From: Rhodospirillaceae bacterium
GTDB taxonomy: Bacteria > Pseudomonadota > Alphaproteobacteria > UBA7985
DNA length: 13,492 bases
Reading direction: 5' to 3'
Assembly: GCA_002700865.1 (NCBI GenBank)
Contig: PAFB01000147.1
Span: 1-13,492, forward strand
Below the pieces are notes generated by a model. That model was not told the origin of the DNA and searched no databases. It saw only the letters and a list, made by a program, of their open reading frames with translations. A program made the translations under genes and the position numbers. Position 1 is the first letter of the stretch. Each line of letters starts with the position of its first letter. Positions 5,537 through 13,468 of this stretch are shown here, in pieces.

Positions 5537-6316
5537 CTACTGCAGGGTTCGAGGGCCCCGCAAATCGCCAGGACCAGCATCAGGCATCAGCCCTAGCCGG
5601 GCGGCAACCAGCCGGTGCCCGTCCAGCCCGGTGGCAGAATCCCGGAGTGTTTCAAGCTTTTCACCCGTTTCATTATCCCACAGTCGGCAGTTATCCGGCG
5701 TGATTTCATCGGCGATCAGAATGCGCATTTCTTCCTGCCCGTTCTCAAGCGGTTCCCAGATCCGCCCGAATTCAAGGCGGAAGTCGACCAGCTTCAGCCC
5801 TACGCCAATAAACAGCCCTGAAAGAATATCGTTGGTGCGCATGGACAGCGCTACAATGTCATCAAGGTCCTGTGGGCTAGCCCAGTTAAAGGCAGCGATG
5901 TTGTCTTCCGTGATCAGTGGATCATCCAACTCAGTCGAACGCAAAAAGAACTCCACCATGGGCCGAGGCAGCTTCACACCGGGCGGCATACCAAGACGGC
6001 TGGCGAAGGCACCGGCGGCAAGATTTCGAATCTTTACGCCGATTGGCATCGGCTCGGAAGCTCGCACCATTTGCTCGCGCATATTCAGACGGCGCATAAG
6101 GTGATTGGCTACGCCCATCTCGGTCAGGCGAGTCATGAGGACGTCAGAAATCCTGTTGTTGAGGACACCACGGCCAGCCTGCCATAGAGCGACCGCATCG
6201 TCCCCGCGGCGGCCCTTGGCCGGGTCGTCCTTGAAGTGCTGAATGTGAGTGTCGGCTTCCGACCCCTCATAGATGATCTTTGCTGACGTCTCGTAGACTT
6301 GCTTGCCGCGCGGCAT
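5537..6316 (-). CDS. Divergent PurC-like protein (SAICAR synthetase family)
   Basis: 259 residues, close to the usual length. PurC joins aspartate to CAIR with ATP in purine synthesis. Kept family segments are GRGVLNNRISD, RRLNMREQ, DDIVALSMRTNDILSGLF, LVDFRLEFGR (176-185) and ADEITPDNCRLWD (202-214). Several normally strict positions differ. The N-terminal EGKAK is ETSAK (9-13). The usual ATAFN-like stretch is PAKGRRGDDAVALW (32-45). The first signature reads PIGVKIRNLAAGA (91-103), with Gly for Glu and Ala for Ser. DFK is DFR, and the DKDRFR block after RLWD is missing, replaced by ETLRDSATGLDG. It may be a paralogue with reduced or altered activity. The ATG at 6316 follows GAAGG at about 10 bases. 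bolA and grxD lie downstream on the same strand. Confidence 0.82.
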   Translation of the reverse strand: MPRGKQVYETSAKIIYEGSEADTHIQHFKDDPAKGRRGDDAVALWQAGRGVLNNRISDVLMTRLTEMGVANHLMRRLNMREQMVRASEPMPIGVKIRNLAAGAFASRLGMPPGVKLPRPMVEFFLRSTELDDPLITEDNIAAFNWASPQDLDDIVALSMRTNDILSGLFIGVGLKLVDFRLEFGRIWEPLENGQEEMRILIADEITPDNCRLWDNETGEKLETLRDSATGLDGHRLVAARLGLMPDAGPGDLRGPRTLQ

Positions 6317-6441
6317 GGCATATGCGCCTTCAGAATTTTATGAATCGAATGGAGACAAAAAACAGGCTGCTCGCCTGCGCCCCGCTGTCGCCTGTAGCAT
6401 TGCTTGGCCGATGTGTTAATCCATGACCGAAGGGGGCCGCC

Positions 6442-6954
6442 ATGCCAGACCATGAACAGAAATCGGATCAACCCGCGCACAAAAGCGCAAAAGGTAGGGC
6501 GGTTATATTCACCGCGCCAGAAACCGTTACGACCAAGAGCCGGGACGACAATCCAAACTCTCAGGCCAAACCTAAGCCAGAATCAGAGGTCGAACCAGAG
6601 AACGAAGCCGCGAGCGAATTAGGCCCCCAAGATGCGACAGAAGCCACGGCCGAGACAAAGACCGAAACAGAGGCGACTGGGCAACCTTCAACGCCTGAAC
6701 CACTGGGCTGGCGGGCTTTTGGCATCCTTGCATTTCTGGGCGGGGTGATGGTCGCAATCCTTGGCATTGGCTGGCAAATTTGGTTCTCCGTCGATACGCA
6801 GATGGACCCATTCGCCTGGTGGCTGATTGGGGGAGCGCTGGTCTTCTCGGTCTTGCTGGGCGGAGGCTTGCTAGCGCTGCTTCGCTATTCAAGCCGTCAC
6901 CACGACCACCGGGTTTACGATATCGACCATTTCCAGAAATGGCACCGACGCTAA
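6442..6954 (+). CDS. Small membrane protein with two transmembrane helices and an acidic N-terminal tail
   Basis: 170 residues; family not recognised. Residues 1-90 are hydrophilic, rich in Glu, Thr, Pro and Ala, low in complexity and probably disordered. A hydrophobic helix follows at about 92-113 (GILAFLGGVMVAILGIGWQIWF). A short loop with D and M residues precedes a second helix at about 127-147 (WWLIGGALVFSVLLGGGLLALL). The C-terminus is short and rich in His and Arg (SSRHHDHRVYDIDHFQKWHRR). By charge, both ends are likely cytoplasmic. The ATG at 6442 follows GAAGGGGG closely. It is divergent from the PurC-like gene across 125 bases and convergent with the NRDE gene, so it appears monocistronic. 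Confidence 0.75.
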   Translation: MPDHEQKSDQPAHKSAKGRAVIFTAPETVTTKSRDDNPNSQAKPKPESEVEPENEAASELGPQDATEATAETKTETEATGQPSTPEPLGWRAFGILAFLGGVMVAILGIGWQIWFSVDTQMDPFAWWLIGGALVFSVLLGGGLLALLRYSSRHHDHRVYDIDHFQKWHRR

Positions 6955-7008
6955 GCGCCACGAAACCCCATCCTGCGCGGCGGCGACACCCGACCCCACA
7001 GACCTCCT

Positions 7009-7815
7009 TCAGTCTGCCATCAACTGGTAAGGCGCCCGATCACCTGGGCCATCGGCGTAGAGGAAGACTGGCGCGACTTGCCCGGGATCAGGCTCTGCTC
7101 CCAACCCACGCGGCGGTGGGCCTTGCGCCCCCAAAGCCAGTTCTGCGCGCGGCAGCGCAATGAGCACCGATGACACCGTGCCAAAGTCCATCTCGGGCAC
7201 ATCGACGTTCAGCGCGGTTTCCCAGTACGCGGCATCTGGCGCAGCCCGAGCACTGAGCAGGTCAACCCACCCCTGCCAGGCAGCGGGGTCGGCAAATTCT
7301 CCGCTGGGTACCGCTGCCTCAGCCTGCTTCAGATGGGCATGTGCGCGTGGCCCGGTGTCCAGATCGTTATGGCTGATCAGATGTACGCCGGGCTCCATGG
7401 CCCGCACGCGGAGCGTCACATCGCCGTCGTGGGTAATCCAGAATGCGTCCCGGTTGTCGGCAAGAATAAGATTGAAGGGCCGGTAGGCATCACCGTCGAG
7501 CGCCCCTATGGCTCGCGCGCCGTCTATAGCATCGGCGTGGTCGAGCGCATCCAGCACCACCTCCCCGCGCGAGCGCTTTCCCGGCGCCGGTCCCAACGCC
7601 TTTTTCTTATTGAGCAGTGCCGCGACAACGCCAGTATCGTTGAGACCGCACCAGGTGCCACCCGCTAGCACATCCTGACCCGCAAGCACGTCGCCGCGAT
7701 CCGGCCAGTGTCGCGCGGGCGGAAGCGCTGGACGGCTGCGCAATTCATCACGGTTGCCGGCAATCAGAAAGGGCCAGTCGTGGTCGGGATCGAAACGGAT
7801 CAGATACGTGCACAT
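7009..7815 (-). CDS. NRDE-family (TANGO2-like) protein
   Basis: 268 residues from the ATG at 7815, giving MCTYLIRF. The family begins with Met-Cys and needs that second-position cysteine near the new N-terminus, so the longer frame from 7896 is rejected. The motif AGNRDE (18-23) names the family. Further family traits are the DVLAGQDVLAGGTWCGLNDTG segment and a late GTVSSVLIAL. TANGO2 homologues occur from bacteria to humans, and heme trafficking and lipid roles have been proposed; the bacterial role is not settled. The fold is predicted to be Ntn-hydrolase-like. The Shine-Dalgarno is poor. It is divergent from acnA across 236 bases. Confidence 0.88.
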   Translation of the reverse strand: MCTYLIRFDPDHDWPFLIAGNRDELRSRPALPPARHWPDRGDVLAGQDVLAGGTWCGLNDTGVVAALLNKKKALGPAPGKRSRGEVVLDALDHADAIDGARAIGALDGDAYRPFNLILADNRDAFWITHDGDVTLRVRAMEPGVHLISHNDLDTGPRAHAHLKQAEAAVPSGEFADPAAWQGWVDLLSARAAPDAAYWETALNVDVPEMDFGTVSSVLIALPRAELALGAQGPPPRGLGAEPDPGQVAPVFLYADGPGDRAPYQLMAD

Positions 7816-7958
7816 GCTGCATAAGTGGGGCTTAGGATCGCCTTTGTCACGGTGGGTCTGCCATCTGCAGGGGAACGGCCGTGGCGGCTCCAGCAATGCA
7901 CTCCGCGAGGCGCAGGCGCGTCAGACTGCGAATTGTTGAGATCGGGGAAACCGGCTAA

Positions 7959-7982
7959 AACCCGCACATGTTTTTCCGGGTT
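7959..7982. other. Inverted repeat in the NRDE-acnA intergenic region
   Basis: AACCCG (7959-7964) and CGGGTT (7977-7982) enclose 12 bases. It is a possible operator or leader hairpin between the divergent genes. I found no convincing -35/-10 pair nearby. Confidence 0.3.
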
Positions 7983-8003
7983 GCGACATGCAGCCTGCCG
8001 TTC

Positions 8004-8021
8004 GCGACCTTTGGGGGTCGC
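8004..8021 (+). promoter_or_regulatory. Leader hairpin before the acnA ribosome site
   Basis: GCGACC (8004-8009) and GGTCGC (8016-8021) enclose TTTGGG. It ends 16 bases before the AGGAGG of acnA (8038-8043). It could affect mRNA stability or binding of a regulator. Confidence 0.35.
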
Positions 8022-8051
8022 TAATGGCCACAGCTACAGGAGGTTTCTTCG

Positions 8052-10751
8052 ATGGTTCCAGGTCAGGATACAATGCAGGTTCGGTCCACGCTGACAGCGG
8101 CCGGAAAGTCTTTCGACTACTACTCGCTACCCAAGGCGAGTGAGCAATTGGGTGATCTTTCGCGGTTGCCCTTTTCGCTGAAAGTCCTGCTGGAAAACCT
8201 GCTGCGTTTCGAAGACGGCAAGACCGTCACCACCGAAGACATCTCAGCTTTCGCCCAGTGGCTCGATAACAAGGGCGGTGCTTCGGAAATCGCATACCGT
8301 CCGGCGCGGGTGCTGCTGCAAGATTTTACCGGTGTGCCAGCGGTTGTTGACCTCGCCGCCATGCGCGAAGCGGTGGTTGAGCTCGGCGCTGACCCAAAGA
8401 AGATCAACCCGATTTCACCCGTGGATCTGGTCATCGACCACTCGGTCATGGTGGATCACTTTGGTGACCCAGATTCCGCAGAGAAGAACACCGAGATTGA
8501 GTTCCAACGCAACAAGGAGCGTTACGAATTCCTGCGCTGGGGCCAATCGGCTTTTGAAAACTTCCGCGTCGTGCCGCCGGGTACAGGAATCTGTCACCAG
8601 GTCAACCTCGAGTACCTCGCCCAGACCGTCTGGACGGCTGACGTGGACGGTCGAAAGATTGCCTACCCCGACACGCTGGTCGGAACCGACTCTCATACCA
8701 CGATGGTCAACGGTCTGGCCGTGCTCGGCTGGGGCGTTGGTGGCATTGAAGCGGAAGCGGCCATGCTGGGCCAGCCGGTATCAATGCGCGTACCCGAAGT
8801 GATCGGCTTTAGGCTCGACGGCAAAATGGTCGAGGGCACCACGGCCACCGACCTTGTTCTGGTGATCGTTCAACTGCTGCGCGCCAAGGGCGTCGTCGGT
8901 AAGTTTGTTGAGTTTTACGGCCCCGGACTGTCAAACCTGAGCCTCGCTGACCGTGCCACCATCGCCAATATGGCACCCGAATACGGCGCAACCTGCGGCT
9001 TCTTCCCCATTGACGCGGAAACCTGCCGCTACCTCGCCTTTACCGGCCGGGATTCCAAGACGGTTGCACTGGTCGAAGCCTACGCAAAGGCGCAGGGCAT
9101 GTGGCGTGACGAGCATACGCCGGATCCGGTATTCACCGACACGCTTTCGCTGGACATGGGCACCGTCGTCCCCTCACTGGCTGGCCCTAAGCGCCCGCAA
9201 GACCGGGTTCTGCTTTCCGAGGCCACGGATGAGTTTTCAATCCACCTCGCTACCGACCTGCAGGGCAAGCCGCAGGACGCTGGCAAAGGCAATGCCCCAG
9301 TCGCAGGCGCAGACTACAGCATGAACAACGGTGATGTTGTGATCGCCGCAATTACCTCGTGCACCAATACATCTAACCCTTCCGTGCTGGTGGCCGCCGG
9401 TCTGGTTGCTAAGAAGGCCAATGAACGCGGCCTGACCTCTAAGCCCTGGGTCAAGACTTCTCTCGCACCGGGCTCGCAGGTGGTCACTGACTACCTCGAA
9501 AAAGCAGGTCTCCAAGACCATCTCGACGCCATTGGCTTCGATCTGGTTGGCTATGGTTGCACCACTTGCATCGGCAACTCTGGGCCGCTGAAGCACGAAA
9601 TTGAGACCGCCATAAACCAAGGCGATGTGCGGGTTGCCGCCGTACTCTCGGGCAACCGCAACTTCGAGGGCCGGGTGCACCCACTCAGTCGTTTCAACTA
9701 TCTTGCCTCACCACCGTTGGTGGTGGCCTATGCGCTCGCCGGATCGATGAACATTGACATCACCAAAGACGCCATTGACCAAGATCAGGACGGAAACGAC
9801 GTCTTCCTCGCAGACATTTGGCCCAGCAATGCTGAAGTGGCCGAGACCATGGACGCGTGCCTGACGGCTGAAATGTTCACCGAACGCTACGGTAATGTCT
9901 TTGACGGCACTAAAGACTGGCAGGGAATCAAGGTCACAGGAGGGATGACCTACGACTGGGACGATGGCTCAACCTACGTCCAGTACCCACCATTCTTTGC
10001 TGGCATGACCACAGAAGTCGACGACCTGAGTGACATCCATGGCGCGCGGCCACTGGCCCTGCTCGGTGATTCGATCACGACCGACCACATCTCTCCCGCC
10101 GGGGCAATCAAGCGCGATGCACCCGCTGGCCACTACCTCATGGAACGGCAGATCCAGCCGAATGACTTCAACTCCTACGGTGCGCGTCGCGGCAATCACC
10201 ACATCATGATGCGGGGAACCTTCGGCAACATTCGTATCAAGAACCTGATGCTTGGCGGTTCGGTCGAAGGCGGCTTCACCATGCATCAGCCTTCGGGTGA
10301 GAAGATGGACATCTATGATGCGGCCATGAAGTATGAAGCGGAAGGCACACCGCTCGTTATCGTCGCAGGCAAGGAGTACGGTACGGGCTCATCGCGTGAC
10401 TGGGCGGCCAAGGGGACGCGACTGCTCGGTGTCAAGGCTGTAATCGCTGAGTCCTTTGAGCGTATCCACCGGTCCAATTTGGTGGGTATGGGCGTCCTGC
10501 CGCTGCAGTTCAAAGACGGTGACAGCATCGCTTCGTTGGGTCTAAATGGCGCTGAGACTTTCGACATTACTGGGGTAGAGAGTGGCATTTCGCCCCGCAT
10601 GGACGTTGCCTGCCGCATCACCTTTTCCGATGGCAGCACAAAGGATGTTGCCTTAATGGTGCGGATCGATACCGCCAACGAGGTGGACTACTACCGCAAC
10701 GGTGGCATTCTCCACTACGTGCTGCGCTCGATGGTGCAGGACGCAGCCTGA
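8052..10751 (+). CDS. acnA: Aconitate hydratase A
   Basis: 899 residues, full length. It interconverts citrate and isocitrate through cis-aconitate in the TCA cycle, using a [4Fe-4S] cluster in the cytoplasm. Cluster ligands are Cys437 in SCTNTSNP and Cys503/Cys506 in GYGCTTCIGNSG. The substrate region DSHTTMVNGLAVLGWGVGG starts at about 213. The swivel domain carries GKEYGTGSSRDWA (773-785) and SFERIHRSNLVGMGVLP. The domain order is that of AcnA/IRP1, with the swivel at the end, not AcnB. The ATG at 8052 has a near-perfect AGGAGG (8038-8043) 8 bases upstream, which points to strong translation. It appears monocistronic. Its Fe-S need links it in function to bolA-grxD about 2.6 kb away, though that closeness may be chance. 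Confidence 0.98.
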   Translation: MVPGQDTMQVRSTLTAAGKSFDYYSLPKASEQLGDLSRLPFSLKVLLENLLRFEDGKTVTTEDISAFAQWLDNKGGASEIAYRPARVLLQDFTGVPAVVDLAAMREAVVELGADPKKINPISPVDLVIDHSVMVDHFGDPDSAEKNTEIEFQRNKERYEFLRWGQSAFENFRVVPPGTGICHQVNLEYLAQTVWTADVDGRKIAYPDTLVGTDSHTTMVNGLAVLGWGVGGIEAEAAMLGQPVSMRVPEVIGFRLDGKMVEGTTATDLVLVIVQLLRAKGVVGKFVEFYGPGLSNLSLADRATIANMAPEYGATCGFFPIDAETCRYLAFTGRDSKTVALVEAYAKAQGMWRDEHTPDPVFTDTLSLDMGTVVPSLAGPKRPQDRVLLSEATDEFSIHLATDLQGKPQDAGKGNAPVAGADYSMNNGDVVIAAITSCTNTSNPSVLVAAGLVAKKANERGLTSKPWVKTSLAPGSQVVTDYLEKAGLQDHLDAIGFDLVGYGCTTCIGNSGPLKHEIETAINQGDVRVAAVLSGNRNFEGRVHPLSRFNYLASPPLVVAYALAGSMNIDITKDAIDQDQDGNDVFLADIWPSNAEVAETMDACLTAEMFTERYGNVFDGTKDWQGIKVTGGMTYDWDDGSTYVQYPPFFAGMTTEVDDLSDIHGARPLALLGDSITTDHISPAGAIKRDAPAGHYLMERQIQPNDFNSYGARRGNHHIMMRGTFGNIRIKNLMLGGSVEGGFTMHQPSGEKMDIYDAAMKYEAEGTPLVIVAGKEYGTGSSRDWAAKGTRLLGVKAVIAESFERIHRSNLVGMGVLPLQFKDGDSIASLGLNGAETFDITGVESGISPRMDVACRITFSDGSTKDVALMVRIDTANEVDYYRNGGILHYVLRSMVQDAA

Positions 10752-10782
10752 CACAGGATTTGGACAGGAAACACGACAGGGC

Positions 10783-10800
10783 GAAACCGAAACCGAAACC
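10783..10800 (+). repeat. Short tandem repeat (GAAACC)x3
   Basis: Three perfect copies of GAAACC lie 31 bases after the acnA stop, in the untranslated stretch between acnA and its candidate terminator. Confidence 0.7.
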
Positions 10801-10876
10801 AGAGCAGTAAAGTTCAAAGGCGCAGACCCGCTTGCCGCGTCGTTTTAACCTCAGCCCTTCGCCCAGCGCGATCATC

Positions 10877-10915
10877 AAGCCCGGTGCTAACCTGCATCGG
10901 GCTTCTGTATGTTCT
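10877..10915 (+). terminator. Candidate acnA terminator
   Basis: AAGCCCGGTG (10877-10886) pairs with CATCGGGCTT (10895-10904; one G-U pair) around 8 bases. The tail TCTGTATGTTCTC is only moderately T-rich, so termination efficiency is uncertain. The remaining space to 11047 may hold the promoter of the next gene: TTGGTT at 10954 and TATATC at 10975, with a short 15-base spacer, is the best but weak candidate. Confidence 0.5.
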
Positions 10916-11047
10916 CTGACCCATTGCTCAGACGTCGCATATTTGCCTAAATTTTGGTTCAAGCGACCTGCTTTTATATCGGCCACTCGGTATCATCTTC
11001 GATGGCGATGATGTATCGAAGCTCAGGGCTCGTTTGAGGGATCGGAC

Positions 11048-12490
11048 ATGGACACTGCAATCAGAACGATCAGCCTGGCATTGACAGGGGCCGCAACGGG
11101 TCTTCTGCTCTCAGGCTGTGCGATGCTGTCTCCTTTAAGTGACGTGATCATCCCGAATTTTTCTGACGAAGACCTTGGCAATCCTATGGCCGGTTTTGCG
11201 CCGGCGGGCGCAACCAGCGTGCCCGTCTCCCAGCTGACGAATTCGTCTACGACCGACACTATGTCCCGCCGCCCGGGTCTGGAGTTCAGTGCGACGCAGA
11301 GCGTGCGCGCGGCGGATGTCCGTGCCTCTTTGCCTTCACAAGGTGAGAACGGGTCAACGGGTCTGCTACAGCAGGCCGTATCGTCTGGCGGCGTTGGGCT
11401 CGCCGACTCTGCCTTGATTGACGCGGCGCTAGATGTTTCACCCAGCGAGATGGGACAGGCGGGGGCTAGTTCGGGCCTGCTGGGTGCGGACTCGATTGGC
11501 GCATCTGGCAATGGCCTCGGTGCAGGCAGTTTCGCGGAAATCAGTGCGGCTGCGCTGCTCGGGCTGGACGACCTTACGCCGGGAGAGGGCGAGACGCTTT
11601 CGGGCACGGATTCAGAGGTAGTCGCTTTGATCGGTGTGAAGACAGGAACAGGAACAGGCACAGGCATTGATACAGGCGCTGCCGCTGATACCGCCTTTAC
11701 TGAGCTATCGCCGGAGGACGTCGCTTTGCTGCTGGAGGCTGTGTCAACAGCGGCTGAACCGGTTATGAACGCGGCTGTGCAGACAGATTTTGGGTCAGCA
11801 CAGGCAAATGTGACGACGAGTTCGCGTGCGAGTGTTGGAACGAGCACGACAGCGGTGGCCACGGCTTTTGAATTTTCAGGCCCCGCTGCCATCAACGAAC
11901 AGGCTTTCGTGCCTGTCTTTGGCGGTAATCAGACCTTAAGCGTCCGCCCGACGCCCGGCACGCTGGAGCCTGGGCTGGCCCGCTATCGTTCCAGAGACGC
12001 GGAATTTACCTTACAATTCCCGGCCGGTGTCGCGTTGACCCACGCTTATGGGGCCAATGCTCCGACGATTACACTGAGCCTTCGCAATGTCGGGTCGACA
12101 CCTCTCGTCCTGCAGCCAGAAAACATCCTCAGCCAGTTCCCGCCCTTCGAAATTTACCGCTGGACGGGGTTCAACTGGGCCAGCCTCACCCTCGACGTCG
12201 CCTACAATCTGGACCGTCAGGGCATTGCTGCCCCCGTCACGCTGGAACCTGGCGAAGTCGCTTCTCGCACCGAGTTGTTTGGGAAGGTGGCGTTGCTGCC
12301 CCTGACGGTGGATCTGCCACCCATAAACCAGCTCGCTATTCGGCTTCAGGTGGCCGGCCAGCACCAGGCATTTGGCAGCATCGATAGCGGTTTCATCCCC
12401 ATTGATGTGCTCGACGGCGGTCTAGCGCAGGGTGCGACCAACTTGACCAATGGATCGAACCCGGCTTTTGTTGTGTTTGATGGCTTCTGA
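11048..12490 (+). CDS. Predicted outer-membrane lipoprotein of unknown function
   Basis: 480 residues; family not recognised. The N-terminus is a lipoprotein signal with lipobox LLSGC, lipidated Cys24, then Ala at +2, which favours sorting to the outer membrane. Residues about 45-290 are low in complexity, rich in Ala, Gly, Ser and Thr and nearly free of Cys. They include four TG pairs (199-206) encoded by a 6-base DNA repeat of ACAGGA type. Residues about 300-480 look folded and beta-rich: FTLQFPAGVALTH, ITLSLRNVGSTPLVLQPEN and VTLEPGEVASRTELFG resemble an immunoglobulin-like strand pattern. An aromatic patch FEIYRWTGFNW lies at about 365-375. The ATG at 11048 follows GAGGG at about 8 bases. 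The next gene is a regulator 86 bases on. Confidence 0.8.
   Translation: MDTAIRTISLALTGAATGLLLSGCAMLSPLSDVIIPNFSDEDLGNPMAGFAPAGATSVPVSQLTNSSTTDTMSRRPGLEFSATQSVRAADVRASLPSQGENGSTGLLQQAVSSGGVGLADSALIDAALDVSPSEMGQAGASSGLLGADSIGASGNGLGAGSFAEISAAALLGLDDLTPGEGETLSGTDSEVVALIGVKTGTGTGTGIDTGAAADTAFTELSPEDVALLLEAVSTAAEPVMNAAVQTDFGSAQANVTTSSRASVGTSTTAVATAFEFSGPAAINEQAFVPVFGGNQTLSVRPTPGTLEPGLARYRSRDAEFTLQFPAGVALTHAYGANAPTITLSLRNVGSTPLVLQPENILSQFPPFEIYRWTGFNWASLTLDVAYNLDRQGIAAPVTLEPGEVASRTELFGKVALLPLTVDLPPINQLAIRLQVAGQHQAFGSIDSGFIPIDVLDGGLAQGATNLTNGSNPAFVVFDGF
11642..11665 (+). repeat. In-frame 6-base tandem repeat coding Thr-Gly
   Basis: ACAGGA, ACAGGA, ACAGGC, ACAGGC-like units code for four Thr-Gly pairs in the lipoprotein linker. 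Slippage here would change length by whole codon pairs and keep the frame. Confidence 0.7.
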
Positions 12491-12576
12491 CCCGGCCGTG
12501 CGAGCCTTTCTGGCGAGCTTTACGAACCGAGGATGTGCAGGCGCCGGGATTATTTGTCTGCTTGGAAGCCCCCCCG

Positions 12577-13410
12577 ATGACTCTGACCCAAGACGCGCCA
12601 GCGACTTACGACGATTTTCGCCGGATCTTGTCTGATCGGTTCGACAGCCTTTCGCCACAGCTGCGGCTTGTGGCTGAGTTCATTGTGCAGCAACCCAACC
12701 GAGCAGCGCTGGAAACCGTCGCAGAACTGTCCCATGCTGCGGGCGTGCGCCCACCGACTATGGTGCGCTTCGCTCAGGCGCTGGGCTTTACCGGATTTAC
12801 AGACATGCAACGGGTTCTGCGCGCCCGGCTGGTCGCTCGGACCCCAACCTATCGGGAGCGGATCAGTGAGGCTGTCGACAAGGCACCGAAAGAGCCCGTG
12901 GGCGTGCTGTCAGATTTCATTTCTAGTTCGCGAGAATCGTTGACGATCCTGGAATCTGAAGTCACAGCCGATGATATGCGGCGAGCTGTGGGGATGCTTT
13001 CTGCCGCCGAGCGCGTGCACGTCATGGGCATGCGCCGGTCGTTTCCGGTAGCCTCCTATCTGGCTTATAATCTCTCGGGCTTCGGTGTGCGCGCACACCT
13101 GATCGATGGGAGCGGAGGCATGGCAGTTCAACAGACGCAGATGATCGCTGGGAACGATCTGATGATTGCTATATCCTTCCCGCCCTATGCCCCTGAGGTC
13201 ACCGATGCCATAACCGCAGTTGCTGCCGCAGGCCGACCGATTATCGCGATTACCGACGGCCCCTTGTCGCCTCTCGCCGCTAAGTCCGACCTGTGCTTTG
13301 AGACCGATGCGCAAGAGACCCATGGCTTCCGGCTCATTTCTGGCGCCATGTGCTTGAGTCAGGCGCTTGTGGTTTCACTGGGCTTGCATCAGGCCGAACA
13401 GCAGACCTGA
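12577..13410 (+). CDS. MurR/RpiR-family transcriptional regulator
   Basis: 277 residues from the ATG at 12577, with GGAAG (12564-12568) 8 bases upstream. A GTG at 12535 would sit too close to its GAGG. The N-terminal HTH_6 domain (about 1-80) includes the helix-turn-helix TVAELSHAAGVRPPTMVRFAQALGF from residue 47. A SIS domain (about 130-265) follows, with VHVMGMRRSFPVASYLAYNL (from 147) and LMIAISFPPYAPEVTDAI. Members sense phosphosugars or related metabolites and control catabolic genes. The usual loop of the type ISYSGET is ISFPPYAPE here, so the ligand may not be a typical sugar phosphate; I recall this variant from other proteobacterial RpiR proteins. Its target genes are not in the window. 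Confidence 0.93.
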   Translation: MTLTQDAPATYDDFRRILSDRFDSLSPQLRLVAEFIVQQPNRAALETVAELSHAAGVRPPTMVRFAQALGFTGFTDMQRVLRARLVARTPTYRERISEAVDKAPKEPVGVLSDFISSSRESLTILESEVTADDMRRAVGMLSAAERVHVMGMRRSFPVASYLAYNLSGFGVRAHLIDGSGGMAVQQTQMIAGNDLMIAISFPPYAPEVTDAITAVAAAGRPIIAITDGPLSPLAAKSDLCFETDAQETHGFRLISGAMCLSQALVVSLGLHQAEQQT

Positions 13411-13423
13411 CGTCGTTGCAGTC

Positions 13424-13456
13424 ACAGGTGTCTGGATTTGAAGAGAAGCACCTGAA
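13424..13456. other. Inverted repeat after the RpiR gene
   Basis: CAGGTG and CACCTG arms lie within this stretch, about 20 bases apart, shortly after the stop at 13410. No T-tract is seen. It may be a 3'-end structure or an operator of the next gene outside the window. Confidence 0.3.
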
Positions 13457-13468
13457 TTGCGCGGGGGA

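Noticed and set aside
5475..6104. 209-residue open frame on the plus strand
   Set aside because: It lies opposite the PurC-like gene, which has clear family homology.
7816..7896. N-terminal extension of the NRDE protein
   Set aside because: The family requires Met-Cys at the start, which matches the ATG at 7815; the extension is Pro/Arg-rich and unlike the family.
11023..11895. 290-residue open frame on the minus strand
   Set aside because: It is the mirror of the lipoprotein gene; the low-complexity coding sequence gives an equally low-complexity reverse frame. The plus frame has a lipoprotein signal and a ribosome site.
12535..12576. GTG start 14 codons upstream in the RpiR gene
   Set aside because: The GAGG before it is only 2 bases away, while the ATG at 12577 has GGAAG at 8 bases and fits the family N-terminus.
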